A stretch of DNA of 64,000 nucleotides, from assembly GCA_017886205.1 (NCBI GenBank), contig JAFNEO010000028.1, forward strand, positions 26,476-90,475. The letters run 5' to 3'. Source of the stretch: Candidatus Aminicenantota bacterium (GTDB taxonomy: Bacteria; Acidobacteriota; Aminicenantia; Aminicenantales; UBA8522). Under the pieces are notes generated by a model. It searched no databases. It was not told the origin of the DNA and saw only the letters and a program-made list of their open reading frames with translations. Shown one piece after another: positions 33,943 through 42,203 of this stretch (position 1 is the stretch's first letter; the number at the start of each line of letters is the position of its first letter). The translations under genes were made by a program, and so were the position numbers.

Positions 33943-33998
33943 CCCGGGCTTAAGCCCGCTTTGCTGCGGAGGGCTTTCGTAGGGACTCCGACCTTTTC

Positions 33999-34091
33999 CC
34001 GAAACGCCAACCTTCTTCAAACCCCTCCTGATTGGTCAGGAGGGGTAGGGGAGGTTAATGATGTATAAACAGAGTCTTGGGGGCGTTTCGG
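33999..34091 (+). repeat. 93-nt inverted-repeat module, copy 4
   Basis: Outer arms CCGAAACGCC (33999-34008) and GGCGTTTCGG (34082-34091) pair perfectly over 10 bp. The inner hairpin is perfect: CCCCTCCTGA (34022-34031), loop TTGG, TCAGGAGGGG (34036-34045), followed by TAGGGGAGGTTAATGATG. The island ends with an AACCCTCGCCTT box near 34122. Confidence 0.8.
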
Positions 34092-34178
34092 ATCGGGTTT
34101 GTCGCCAACTAACCCTCGCCTTGTCATCAGCAGTATGATTTGTTATGCTCCTCAAGGCATTGAGGTACACATTTATCC

Positions 34179-36017
34179 ATGAGTGAGCTTCCGTGGGGTG
34201 TCCATGGCAAGATCCTGGAGGTCGACCTCAGTAGCGGCAGGATCGAAGAGGCCCCGCTGGACCCGGGCCAAGTCGCGGACTACATCGGCGGACGCGGCCT
34301 GGGAACACGCCTCCTCTATGACCGCATCGACGCGAGCTGCGATGCGCTCTGCCCGGACAACGTCATCGTCATCGCTGCGGCTCCCCTTATTGGAACCAAC
34401 GCTCCCACAGCCGGCCGCGGCCACATGGTCTTTAAATCCGCCTTGAGCGGAGGGATCGGCAGCTCCAACTGCGGCGGAACCTGGGCTCCAGCCTTTAAAT
34501 CTACCGGGTACGACGCCCTGGTCATTCGTGGAAGAGCGGCTTCCCCTGTGCTGATAGACATCCGGCCGGAAAGAATCGAAATCCTCCCCGCCGCCCATAT
34601 TTGGGGCAAGGACGTTCATCAGACGACGGAAGCGCTGCAGGCCGGCGAAGCCGACCGGCGCACGCGCGTCCTCTGCATCGGCCCGGCGGGGGAGAACAGG
34701 GTCCGGTTCGCCGCCGTCATGAACGACCGGAACAGGGCTTACGGCCGGGGAGGGCCTGGGGCTGTCTGGGGCAGCAAGAACCTCAAGGCCATCCGCGTCG
34801 CCGGGCAGAAAAAGATCCAGGTCAAAGACAAAGAAAGATACCAGTCGGGCCTGGAACAGAGCTTCTACCTTCTGAAACAGGCGCCGGCCACCAAGCGCCT
34901 GCTCCGCGACCTGGGAACGGCCGGCCTGGTCGAGCTCATCAACCTGATCAACATGCTCCCTCACCGCAACTTCCTGGACAACCGGCATCGAGATGAGGAT
35001 GTGGAGAACGTTTCCGGCGAGACCTTGGCCAAGAAGCTGCTCCAGCGGGCGGCCGGCTGCTACCTCTGTCCCATGGGTTGCCAGCGCCACACCCGGGTCG
35101 GCGACAAGAAAGGCGAAGGCCCCGAGTACGAGACTATGGTCATGATCGGCCCTGACTGCGATATCTATGACCTCGAAGCGATCACCAGGGTCAACTACCT
35201 CTGCAACGAGCTGGGGATGGACACGATCTCGTTCGGCGGTACGCTGGCCTGCGCCATGGAGCTCTTTGAGCGGGGCATCCTTCAGGCCAAAGACACAGAT
35301 GGACTCGAGCTCCGCTTCGGCCGGAGCGACCTCCTAGATGAGCTCGCCCGCCGCATCGCCTTCCGGCAGGGGATCGGCGACCGCTTGGCCGAGGGGTCTT
35401 ATCGGCTGGCCCGCGCCTTCGGGCATCCTGAATTCTCCATGACGATCAAAAAGCAGGAGATCCCGGCCTATGACCCACGGGCCTCCTTCACCCAGGCCCT
35501 GGGATACATGACATCTCCCACTGGGGCCTGCCATCTCAAGGGCGGGTATGCCGTTTCGCTGGCCTTTTTTGGAGGCACCAAGGAGATCCCCCGCTTCAGC
35601 CTGCTTCAGTCGCCCATCGGCATCCGCAACATGCACAACCTGGGCATCATCCAGGACAGCCTGGGTGTCTGCCGTTTTACCGGTTACGCTTTTTCCTATG
35701 ACCCCTGGGCCCGGATGATGAGCGGCCTCACCGGGCTGGACTTTTCGACGGCCCGTCTCGAGGAGATCGCCAACCGGATCGCCGCCGTGGAGAGGCTCTT
35801 CAACCTCGCGGCCGGGCTGACCGAGGCGGACGATACACTCCCCGCCAGGTTCAGCCGCGAACCTATCCTGGTCGCGGGAGAGGAACGCGTGGTCTCGACT
35901 AACGCCGTCGCCAGAATGAGGATGGATTATTACCGGGCCCGCGGCTGGGACGAACAGGGGAATCCAACCCCCGCGACGCTCGAATCCCTGGCGATCGGAA
36001 AACGGAAATCGCCATGA
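34179..36017 (+). CDS. Aldehyde:ferredoxin oxidoreductase family protein (tungsten/molybdenum pterin)
   Basis: 612 residues, family length. N-terminal AOR domain with LEVDLSSGRIEE, YIGGRGLGTRLLY and the pterin-binding block RGGPGAVWGSKNLKAI (190-205). The [4Fe-4S] ligands are Cys294, 297 and 301 (CYLCPMGCQ), with a fourth Cys expected near SLGVCRFTGY. These enzymes oxidise aldehydes to acids and pass electrons to ferredoxin, and are typical of anaerobes. Substrate unknown. The next gene overlaps by 4 nt and encodes a double class II aldolase-type protein, so the aldehyde may arise from an aldol cleavage. MoaD-like and NTPase genes lie upstream across a repeat island. Confidence 0.93.
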   Translation: MSELPWGVHGKILEVDLSSGRIEEAPLDPGQVADYIGGRGLGTRLLYDRIDASCDALCPDNVIVIAAAPLIGTNAPTAGRGHMVFKSALSGGIGSSNCGGTWAPAFKSTGYDALVIRGRAASPVLIDIRPERIEILPAAHIWGKDVHQTTEALQAGEADRRTRVLCIGPAGENRVRFAAVMNDRNRAYGRGGPGAVWGSKNLKAIRVAGQKKIQVKDKERYQSGLEQSFYLLKQAPATKRLLRDLGTAGLVELINLINMLPHRNFLDNRHRDEDVENVSGETLAKKLLQRAAGCYLCPMGCQRHTRVGDKKGEGPEYETMVMIGPDCDIYDLEAITRVNYLCNELGMDTISFGGTLACAMELFERGILQAKDTDGLELRFGRSDLLDELARRIAFRQGIGDRLAEGSYRLARAFGHPEFSMTIKKQEIPAYDPRASFTQALGYMTSPTGACHLKGGYAVSLAFFGGTKEIPRFSLLQSPIGIRNMHNLGIIQDSLGVCRFTGYAFSYDPWARMMSGLTGLDFSTARLEEIANRIAAVERLFNLAAGLTEADDTLPARFSREPILVAGEERVVSTNAVARMRMDYYRARGWDEQGNPTPATLESLAIGKRKSP

Positions 36018-37336
36018 AAAAAAAGACCTGGAACACCAGCGAGGATGTCCTGCGGCTGTTTCAGACCGTCGGCCGGGCTTCTCTCCTCTACGATATCCAA
36101 GACAGCCACAGCGGCAACATGGCCATCCGGCACCGGGACGAGTCGGGAAACGACTGGATCGTCATCACCTCCACCGGCTCTCAGAAGGGTGACCTTGAGC
36201 CCAACAATATCTGCTTCCTCTCTCCCGCCGAGACGGATTTCGGTTACTACAAGGCCTCCTCGGAGACCGATATCCACGCCCGTATCCTGGCCCTGGAGGG
36301 TGTCGCCGCCTCCATCCATGCCCACACCAAGGAGATCGCCGTCGTCACCCTGGACGACGCGGACAAGCCTAACCAGCCGGCCCCGTTCATCCCCGTCGAC
36401 CCGCTCGGATATTATCATCTCAGCGGCGTCGTTCCGGTTGATTGGATGGCCGTCCCCAGCGGTTCTCCCGAAATGGCCAAGGTCATCCCAGAACGCCTGG
36501 CCGAGCACCCGGCAACCGTCATCCAGGCCCACGGGACTTTCGCCAAAGGGAGAACCTTGAAGGAGGCCTTCTTTCGCGTGTGCATCGCCAACAACGCCGG
36601 CTATGTCGTCCGTCTGTTGAAGCGGCTCAAGGTCGATGTCGAAGGGCTGAGACAGAGAGTCTGGGATTCGCCCCAGGCTTCTTTCTCCTATCCGCCACCC
36701 GACTACACGATCGACGACGATGACGTCTGCGATTTTCCCGGAGAGACCGAGATCCTCCGGGAATTCCAGAAGGCGGGAGCGAGGATATTCGAGTCCCGGC
36801 TTTCGCCCTTTCATTCGGGCTCGATGTCTGTCCGCGGCGTGGGGAGCATGCTCTATGCGCCCAAGGCATCGATGCCCCGGGAGATCGGAGGTCCTCTCCG
36901 GGAGGTCCCGCTCGAGGTGGAGGACGGCGATTCGCCGGAGATCCAGGTTCACAAGCAGATCTATGCGGCGAGCGATTTCCAGACGATCATGCACTGCCAT
37001 GTGCCGGAGGCGGAGGCGCAGGCGCATTTTGTCTATCCGGGTGACGACGGGCCGCTCGACCGCATCGTGCCGATCGACGCGGAGGGAAGCTTCATCCATC
37101 TCGTGATCCCGGTGGTCCCGGCGAAGACCGGCATCGCCGAGCTCGTGCGTTTGCTGCACGACTACAAGGTCGTCGTCGTCAGAGGAGGAGGCGTCTGGGC
37201 GGTGGGCGCTCAGTCCCTGTCCGAGGCCCTTCACCATCCGTCCTCGCTGCGTGAGATCTGTCTCTACCGCATCGGCGCCTTCGAACAGGGCTTGGACTTG
37301 CGGCGGATGGAACCGGGGAAGGCAAGAAACTGGTAA
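36014..37336 (+). CDS. Tandem class II aldolase/adducin-domain protein
   Basis: 440 residues containing two copies of the class II aldolase fold. The first (about 5-215) has HSGNMAIR, ITSTGSQKGDL, SIHAHTKEIAVV and IQAHGTFAKG, with zinc-type His residues; the second (about 235-430) has HSGSMSVRG, MHCHVPEAEAQAHF and VVVRGGGVWAVG. Single-domain relatives cleave sugar phosphates such as fuculose-1-phosphate. The duplicated form is uncommon and its substrate is unknown. Its ATG overlaps the oxidoreductase stop (ATGA), so the two are co-translated. The stop is 4 nt from the convergent CbiX-like gene. Confidence 0.87.
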   Translation: MKKKTWNTSEDVLRLFQTVGRASLLYDIQDSHSGNMAIRHRDESGNDWIVITSTGSQKGDLEPNNICFLSPAETDFGYYKASSETDIHARILALEGVAASIHAHTKEIAVVTLDDADKPNQPAPFIPVDPLGYYHLSGVVPVDWMAVPSGSPEMAKVIPERLAEHPATVIQAHGTFAKGRTLKEAFFRVCIANNAGYVVRLLKRLKVDVEGLRQRVWDSPQASFSYPPPDYTIDDDDVCDFPGETEILREFQKAGARIFESRLSPFHSGSMSVRGVGSMLYAPKASMPREIGGPLREVPLEVEDGDSPEIQVHKQIYAASDFQTIMHCHVPEAEAQAHFVYPGDDGPLDRIVPIDAEGSFIHLVIPVVPAKTGIAELVRLLHDYKVVVVRGGGVWAVGAQSLSEALHHPSSLREICLYRIGAFEQGLDLRRMEPGKARNW

Positions 37337-37340
37337 GGGT

Positions 37341-37874
37341 TTAAAGGAAACGGGTGACCTGGGAGGATAAGAAGCGGGCGATGTCCTCGGTCGCGAAGGG
37401 CCAGGCATAGACGATCTTCCGGGAGGGGAATTTCTGCTGGGCCCGGCGGATTGCCTCCGGAATGTCCAGGGCGGAATGCTCTCCGCCGCGCGTCATCATC
37501 GGGGTGATGACGACGATCTGGCCGGCTTCCCGGGCGGCGGCCCGTTCAAAGGCCTCGTCTAGGGTCGGAGCGCAGAACTCGTTGAACCCGACGATCACCT
37601 CGAGCCCCGACTCCTGCCGGAGGTGTTTGGCCAGTTCCTGTGACCCGGTGTAGAAGGGATCGTTTTGGCTGGTCCGTGGCCAACCACGCATCCTGGCTTC
37701 CAACTGATCATAGCGAAGCCTCTGCGCGTTAGCCGCCGGGCCGGAAATGTGTCCGATCCGAGAGTAGAGCCCCATAAACTCGGACATTTCTTCTTTAGGG
37801 AAGTCCAGCGGGGGCGATCCGTGCATGGCTAAGACGATGACCGCCTTCGGCTTGTCTCTCTTTTTCTCGACCAT
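37341..37874 (-). CDS. CbiX/SirB-like sirohydrochlorin chelatase family protein
   Basis: 177 residues. VIVLAMHGSPP near the N-terminus supplies the first metal/porphyrin-binding His, and VVITPMMTRGGEHSALDIPEAIRRAQQKFP near 120-150 supplies the second, as in the small CbiX chelatases. It would insert cobalt, iron or nickel into a tetrapyrrole, but no other tetrapyrrole gene is in the window, so the true substrate is open. Promoter TTGAAG-N17-TATAAA upstream; strong AAAGGAGGG ribosome site; leader of about 100 nt with alternative pairings near the ribosome site. Confidence 0.8.
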   Translation of the reverse strand: MVEKKRDKPKAVIVLAMHGSPPLDFPKEEMSEFMGLYSRIGHISGPAANAQRLRYDQLEARMRGWPRTSQNDPFYTGSQELAKHLRQESGLEVIVGFNEFCAPTLDEAFERAAAREAGQIVVITPMMTRGGEHSALDIPEAIRRAQQKFPSRKIVYAWPFATEDIARFLSSQVTRFL

Positions 37875-37980
37875 CCGCTCACCCTCCTTTCTCGTCCGGG
37901 TTTGATGACCGGATCAGCCTTCACCCCGCCCGGAGGTGATCCGCTTCAAGATCTTTTCGTCCCGACCTCCATCCGGCCTC

Positions 37981-38009
37981 TTTATATCACACGTTTTGGG
38001 TCTCTTCAA
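37981..38009 (-). promoter_or_regulatory. Promoter of the CbiX-like gene
   Basis: Minus strand: -35 TTGAAG (38009-38004), 17-nt spacer, -10 TATAAA (37986-37981). Start near 37974. The leader holds GGAGGT, CACCTCC and the ribosome site GGAGGG in that order, which could pair alternately. Confidence 0.5.
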
Positions 38010-38015
38010 TCGCAT

Positions 38016-38163
38016 AGGCTCAGGAGAGTCCCCCAGAAAGACGCGAATTTTTCCCGGCGAGAAAAATTCGCTCCCTGTCCTCGCTCCGCTCTCCTCTCGG
38101 CAAGCCGAGAGGAACCATGCCCGCTACGCTGCGGAGGGCTTTCTGAGGGACTCTCCCTCGCCT
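38016..38163 (+). repeat. Mosaic intergenic hairpin element, class B, copy 1
   Basis: 148 nt. Ends AGGCTCAGGAGAGTCCC and GGGACTCTCCCTCGCCT pair; the pairing extends inward (CAGAAAG with CTTTCTG). Inside: a perfect 11-bp hairpin GCGAATTTTTC, loop CCGGCGA, GAAAAATTCGC, then the palindrome CCTCTCGGCAAGCCGAGAGG. A near-identical copy lies at 60389-60537. The gene-free stretch 37875-38367 holds the CbiX leader and promoter, this element, module C and the promoter of the next gene. Confidence 0.88.
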
Positions 38164-38262
38164 TCATAACTAACCAGGAGAGCGGCTCCCCTCGAAAAAC
38201 GTCTCGGGAAGGCTAAGCCTGAGAGGTCGCTTTACCATTCCCAAATCGCTGGCTTTAATAAT
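38164..38262 (+). repeat. Module C, follows the class B element
   Basis: Shares GGCTCCC, AAAAACGT, GAAGGCTAA and GGTCG-ACCATT in the same order with the start of the window (about 28-86), where it also follows an element end box. It ends before the GGCTTTAATAATGG segment. Confidence 0.5.
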
Positions 38263-38320
38263 GGCTTCGCTCCTGCACAGGAACCGTTTCGCTTGGAGCT
38301 CGTATTATAATAAAGAGGAG

Positions 38321-38349
38321 TTTACTTGATTTTTGCAGATCAATATAAT
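38321..38349 (+). promoter_or_regulatory. Likely promoter of the DUF5916 gene
   Basis: TTTACT (38321-38326), 17-nt spacer, TATAAT (38344-38349); start near 38356, 12 nt before the ATG at 38368. A second TATAAT at 38306-38311 could serve a longer form beginning with the TTG at 38326, which has GAGGAG upstream. Confidence 0.4.
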
Positions 38350-38367
38350 CGATGGACACGTAAGGTC

Positions 38368-40554
38368 ATGAGCACAAAAAAGGGCCGTCTTTCCATTGTG
38401 CTTCTGGCGTTCTGTGGCCTTCTTGTCACCCTTGCGTCTGCCTCCACTTCCCCCCCTGTTATGCTCAAGCCGCTCAAGACCGACAAGCCGCCGGTGATCG
38501 ACGGCCTGCTCGACGACCCGGTCTGGGCCGAAGCTCCCTCCGTCACAAGTTTCAAAACTTTCATCCCTGACTTCGGCCGCGACCTGTCCGAGGCGACCCT
38601 GGCCTACTATGCCTACGACAGCGAGAACCTCTATTTCGCCTTCCAGTGCTACGACCGGGAGCCGGACAAGATCAAGGCGACCCTCTCCAAGCGGGACGAC
38701 ATCCGGACCGACGACTTCATCTGCATCAACCTGGATTCCTTCAACGACCAGCAATCCCTTTATGCCTTCTACGTAAACCCCCTCGGCATCCAGATGGACA
38801 GCCGTTATGCCAACAACAAAGAAGACTTTAGCGTGGACGTGGTCTGGTACAGTGCCGGGAAGCTCCACGAGAGGGGCTATGCCGTCGAGCTGCGCATCCC
38901 CTTGAAGAGCATCCGCTATTCTTCCGGCCAGCGCATCGAGATGGGAATCTTTTTCGAGCGCTCCATCGGCCGCCGCACCGAGCATGGATCGTATCCGGCG
39001 CTCGACCCGGCCAAAGGGTTCGCCTTCTTGACCGAGATGGCGCCCATGGAATTTTTCGGTCTCAAGAAACACACCCTGCTGGAGCTCATCCCGGCATTCA
39101 CCTATTCCCAGGGGTATGCGCAGAACGAAGGCCGGCTCGCCCGGGAGAAGGCCGCCCGCGACCTGAGCCTGACCGGGAAATACGGGATCACCCCGAGCCT
39201 TATCCTGGACGCGACCTATAACCCGGACTTCAGCCAGGTCGAGGCCGACGCCGGACAGGTGGACGTCAACCTCCGCTACGACCTCTTCTTTCCGGAGAAG
39301 AGGCCGTTTTTCCTGGAGGGGAGCGAGAACTTTAACCTGGCGGGGACGACCGAGCAAGATTTTCTTTTGGAGACCGTTCACACCCGGAACATCGTCGACC
39401 CTAAAGGCGGAACAAAGCTCTCAGGAAAGGTGGCCAGGAGTGATAGCATAGCTGTGATCTTTGCGGCCGACGAATCTCCGGTCTCCTTCGGCTCCCTCGA
39501 ACCGACGGGGAAATACGCCTACTTCAGTATCGTGCGCTACAAGCACGCCCTGAGCCAGGACAGCTCCCTCGGACTCATCCTCACCGATCGAGAACATGAG
39601 GGTCGGTTCAACCGGGTCGTCGGTCCGGACGGGCAGATCCGGCTCGGCCAATCGAGCATGCTGAGCTTCCACGCCCTGGGTTCTTTCACCCGGGCTTTGA
39701 CCGGAGCGCCGCGTCAGGACGGCCATGCTTTCGGCTTCGACTATCTCTACGATACCCGCGACTGGAACATCCAGCTCGGCGCCCAGGACCTGTCGCCGGA
39801 TTTCGAGACCGACGCAGGCTTTCTCATCCGCAACGGCTTGACCCGGGTCAGGGCCTTGATCGCGCCCAAATTTCATCCGCGTTCCAACGTCGTGCTCCAG
39901 TTAACCCCGGCCCTTTTCACCTCTCAGCTCAGGGACAAATACAGCGATCTCTGGGAGACCGCCAACACCCTCTCGCTCGGTGCTCTCATGATCAGGACGA
40001 CGCGGGCGTCGCTGGCCTACTCTTATGCCACGGAGATCTTTCTCGGCCAGAAATTCAACACGGGCGGCTGGAGTGCCCAGGTGATCAGCCAGATCACCAA
40101 GCAGTTCTATGTCCGAGTGACCTACCGCGACAGTAAAGCTATCCGCTACTCGGAATCGCCTTTCCAGGGCTACGGGAAAAGGGCGCTGGCCACGCTGGGC
40201 TATCAACCCTCGGAGAATTTCAACTGGACCCTTAACCTCACCTATTCCGACCTATTCCGCGATTCCACGGGGGAAAAGATCTACGATTACACGATCATCT
40301 GGAACCGGCTGATTTATCAGGTGAACAAATACCTGTTCTTCCGGGCGATCGTCGAGTACAACACGTATCGCAAGCAGCTCCTGACCGACCTCCTGGCCTC
40401 GTTTCTGTATATTCCGGGGACCGTCATCCAGCTCGGCTACGGCTCGCTCTATGATAAAATTCGCTGGAAGGACGGAGCGTATGTGGACGCGGACCGCTTT
40501 CTGGAGACGCGGCGGGGGATCTTTTTCAAAGCTTCCTATCTCTGGCGGCTCTAA
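38368..40554 (+). CDS. Outer-membrane CBM9 / DUF5916 family protein
   Basis: 728 residues from the ATG at 38368, which begins a normal signal peptide (MSTKKGRLSIVLLAFCGLLV). The frame continues 14 codons up to a TTG at 38326 with its own GAGGAG site, so the start is uncertain. The N-terminal CBM9-like sugar-binding domain (about 35-215) shows PPVIDGLLDDPVWAEAP and YDSENLYFAFQCYD. A long beta-strand-rich C-terminal part has FSQVEADAGQVDVNLRYDLFFPEKRPFFLEGSENF, typical of DUF5916, ending in alternating aromatic strands (WKDGAYVDADRFLETRRGIFFKASYLWRL) like an outer-membrane barrel. Probably binds or imports glycans at the cell surface; function unproven. Confidence 0.85.
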   Translation: MSTKKGRLSIVLLAFCGLLVTLASASTSPPVMLKPLKTDKPPVIDGLLDDPVWAEAPSVTSFKTFIPDFGRDLSEATLAYYAYDSENLYFAFQCYDREPDKIKATLSKRDDIRTDDFICINLDSFNDQQSLYAFYVNPLGIQMDSRYANNKEDFSVDVVWYSAGKLHERGYAVELRIPLKSIRYSSGQRIEMGIFFERSIGRRTEHGSYPALDPAKGFAFLTEMAPMEFFGLKKHTLLELIPAFTYSQGYAQNEGRLAREKAARDLSLTGKYGITPSLILDATYNPDFSQVEADAGQVDVNLRYDLFFPEKRPFFLEGSENFNLAGTTEQDFLLETVHTRNIVDPKGGTKLSGKVARSDSIAVIFAADESPVSFGSLEPTGKYAYFSIVRYKHALSQDSSLGLILTDREHEGRFNRVVGPDGQIRLGQSSMLSFHALGSFTRALTGAPRQDGHAFGFDYLYDTRDWNIQLGAQDLSPDFETDAGFLIRNGLTRVRALIAPKFHPRSNVVLQLTPALFTSQLRDKYSDLWETANTLSLGALMIRTTRASLAYSYATEIFLGQKFNTGGWSAQVISQITKQFYVRVTYRDSKAIRYSESPFQGYGKRALATLGYQPSENFNWTLNLTYSDLFRDSTGEKIYDYTIIWNRLIYQVNKYLFFRAIVEYNTYRKQLLTDLLASFLYIPGTVIQLGYGSLYDKIRWKDGAYVDADRFLETRRGIFFKASYLWRL

Positions 40555-40559
40555 CCGGA

Positions 40560-41552
40560 CTAATAAAATCTTTTCAGGTTCATCCCGGCGTAGAGACTTC
40601 CGACCTCCGCTTCATATCCGTTAAAAATGGGGGTTTTGCGCCTGCCGTCTTCGCCGATCCGGCGCTCGGTCGCCTGGCTCCAGCGGGGGTGGGAGACGAA
40701 GGGGTTGACATTGGCATAGAATCCGTACTCCTCGGGACGGGCCTTCATCCAGGCGCTCTTGGGCATCTTCTCCACGAAACGGATGCGGACGATGGACTTG
40801 ATGCTCTTGAATCCGTACTTCCAGGGAACGACGAGCCGGATGGGCGCCCCGTTCTGCGGCGGGAGGTACTCTTCGTACATGCCGACGGCCAGGACCGTTA
40901 GGGGATGCATCGCCTCATCCATCCGCAGTCCCTCGATATACGGCCATTCGAGGACTTTTGTCTTTTGAAAGGGCATTTGCTCCGGGTCGTAAAGGGTGGT
41001 GAACTCAATAAATTTAGCCGACGGGGCCGGGTCGCATTTCTTGATGAATTCGGCAAGGGGGAAACCGACCCAGGGGATGACCATGGACCAACCCTCCACA
41101 CAGCGCCAGCGGTAGATGCGTTCCTCTAGGGGGAAGAGTCGGATGAGCTCGTCGATGGCGAACGAACGGGGAGCCTTGACCAGGCCTTCGACAGTGAGGG
41201 TCCAGGGCCGCGTGCGGAAGTTCCGGGCGAGCACCGTGGGATCGCGCTTGGCGGTCGAGAACTCGTAGAAGTTCGTATAGCCGGTGGCGTCGGCGAAGGA
41301 AGTGTTTTTTTCGTCAGGCACTGTGAATTCCCCGCGCTTAGCGACCACGGGTTTTTGGGCGACCTGCGGCACTGCGGAAGCGGCCGGAGGGGAATCCTGA
41401 CGCTCAATGGCCAAGCCGCGCGAAAGCAGCGGGTTCGCCGCGGCATAGGCGGCCAGCGCCGCCGACCCGGCGATGAACTCGCGGCGGCTGAGGTAGAGCC
41501 TCCGGGGTGTGATCTCTGAGTACTTGATGCCGGGGGCCTTCTTCGCCAGCAT
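40560..41552 (-). CDS. msrP: MsrP (YedY)-like molybdopterin sulfoxide reductase catalytic subunit
   Basis: 330 residues from the ATG at 41552, which has AAGGAGG seven bases upstream. A Tat signal is clear (SRREFIAGSAALAAYAA). The oxidoreductase molybdopterin domain includes FYEFSTAKRDPTVLARNFRTRPW, the molybdenum-ligand Cys in YRWRCVEGWSMVIPWVGFPL, and LRLVVPWKYGFKSIKSIVRI. It repairs oxidised Met in periplasmic proteins, usually with the haem membrane partner MsrQ, which is absent here. The stop is 5 nt from the convergent DUF5916 stop. The cofactor need fits the MoaD-like gene 7 kb away. Confidence 0.94.
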   Translation of the reverse strand: MLAKKAPGIKYSEITPRRLYLSRREFIAGSAALAAYAAANPLLSRGLAIERQDSPPAASAVPQVAQKPVVAKRGEFTVPDEKNTSFADATGYTNFYEFSTAKRDPTVLARNFRTRPWTLTVEGLVKAPRSFAIDELIRLFPLEERIYRWRCVEGWSMVIPWVGFPLAEFIKKCDPAPSAKFIEFTTLYDPEQMPFQKTKVLEWPYIEGLRMDEAMHPLTVLAVGMYEEYLPPQNGAPIRLVVPWKYGFKSIKSIVRIRFVEKMPKSAWMKARPEEYGFYANVNPFVSHPRWSQATERRIGEDGRRKTPIFNGYEAEVGSLYAGMNLKRFY

Positions 41553-41584
41553 ATTCGCGCCTCCTTCTCCTCCCATTTTCCCAT

Positions 41585-41664
41585 AAAAATGGGGACGGTT
41601 CTATTTTTTTCTCTCCTCACCGGAATAGATGCAAAGCCTGATAAATAGAACCGTCCCTATTTTT
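41585..41664. repeat. Long inverted repeat between divergent genes (GGGGACGGTTC type)
   Basis: Arms at 41585-41606 and 41643-41664 are complementary at 21 of 22 positions, with core GGGACGGTTCTATTT and a 36-nt loop. One arm recurs almost unchanged at 60560-60581. Such GGGACGG/CCGTCCC hairpins are common in many bacterial genomes and resemble REP-type repeats mobilised by tyrosine-type (IS200/RAYT) transposases; no transposase is in the window. Confidence 0.85.
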
Positions 41665-41725
41665 CCCGATCAGGACCCAGCCCAGGCTTGAACCTTTTTC
41701 CGCCTGATGCGTCCTATGTATTGAG

Positions 41726-42172
41726 ATGAACGGCAGTGGTGAGTTCGACGCGGCCTACGACCGTTACAAGGCCGACATCTTTCGGTTTATTTTTCACCTG
41801 ACAGGAAATCGGGCCGAGGCCGAGGACCTCTTCCAGGAGACCTGGCTTCGGCTGGTCAGGCACGGGCCGCTCCGGCCGGGCGGACAGGACTTGAAACCCT
41901 GGCTGCTTACGATCGTGCTTAACCTGCACCGGGACGCCCTGCGCCGAAAGCGCGTCCGGCGGCGGTCCCCTTGGCCGATCTGGGCGGCGCTGGCCGTCCT
42001 GACAGGCCTGACGCTCTGTTTCCTAATCCCCGGGTTGGCAGGATTCAGGCAGAGCCAGAAGCTGACACTCGAGACAGCCCTGGTCCTGCTGGTCATTCTT
42101 CAGAACGCTCTAATGCTCTTCTTCGCCCCCCTGCTCATGCGCCGGGGCCGCTTATCTCAATTCCATTCTTGA
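41726..42172 (+). CDS. Sigma-70 region 2 domain fused to two membrane helices, no region 4
   Basis: 148 residues. Residues about 8-78 read as ECF sigma region 2: YDRYKADIFRFIFHLTGNRAEAEDLFQETWLRLVR and LKPWLLTIVLNLHRDALRRKRVRRR. Instead of region 4 the chain continues into two hydrophobic segments (about 83-105 and 114-137) and stops after a basic tail. The membrane part is well formed, which argues against a simple frameshift, but truncation of an older ECF gene cannot be excluded. It is followed within 14 nt by another membrane protein gene. Function unknown; it might tether or titrate core polymerase. Confidence 0.7.
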   Translation: MNGSGEFDAAYDRYKADIFRFIFHLTGNRAEAEDLFQETWLRLVRHGPLRPGGQDLKPWLLTIVLNLHRDALRRKRVRRRSPWPIWAALAVLTGLTLCFLIPGLAGFRQSQKLTLETALVLLVILQNALMLFFAPLLMRRGRLSQFHS

Positions 42173-42203
42173 AAATCCGAAAGAAATGCTAAGGAGGTCT
42201 ATC

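Noticed and set aside
35930-37408. 492-codon minus-strand frame across the class II aldolase gene
   Set aside because: Shadow of a GC-rich gene; it spans the end of two well-supported plus-strand genes and the convergent CbiX-like gene without motifs of its own.
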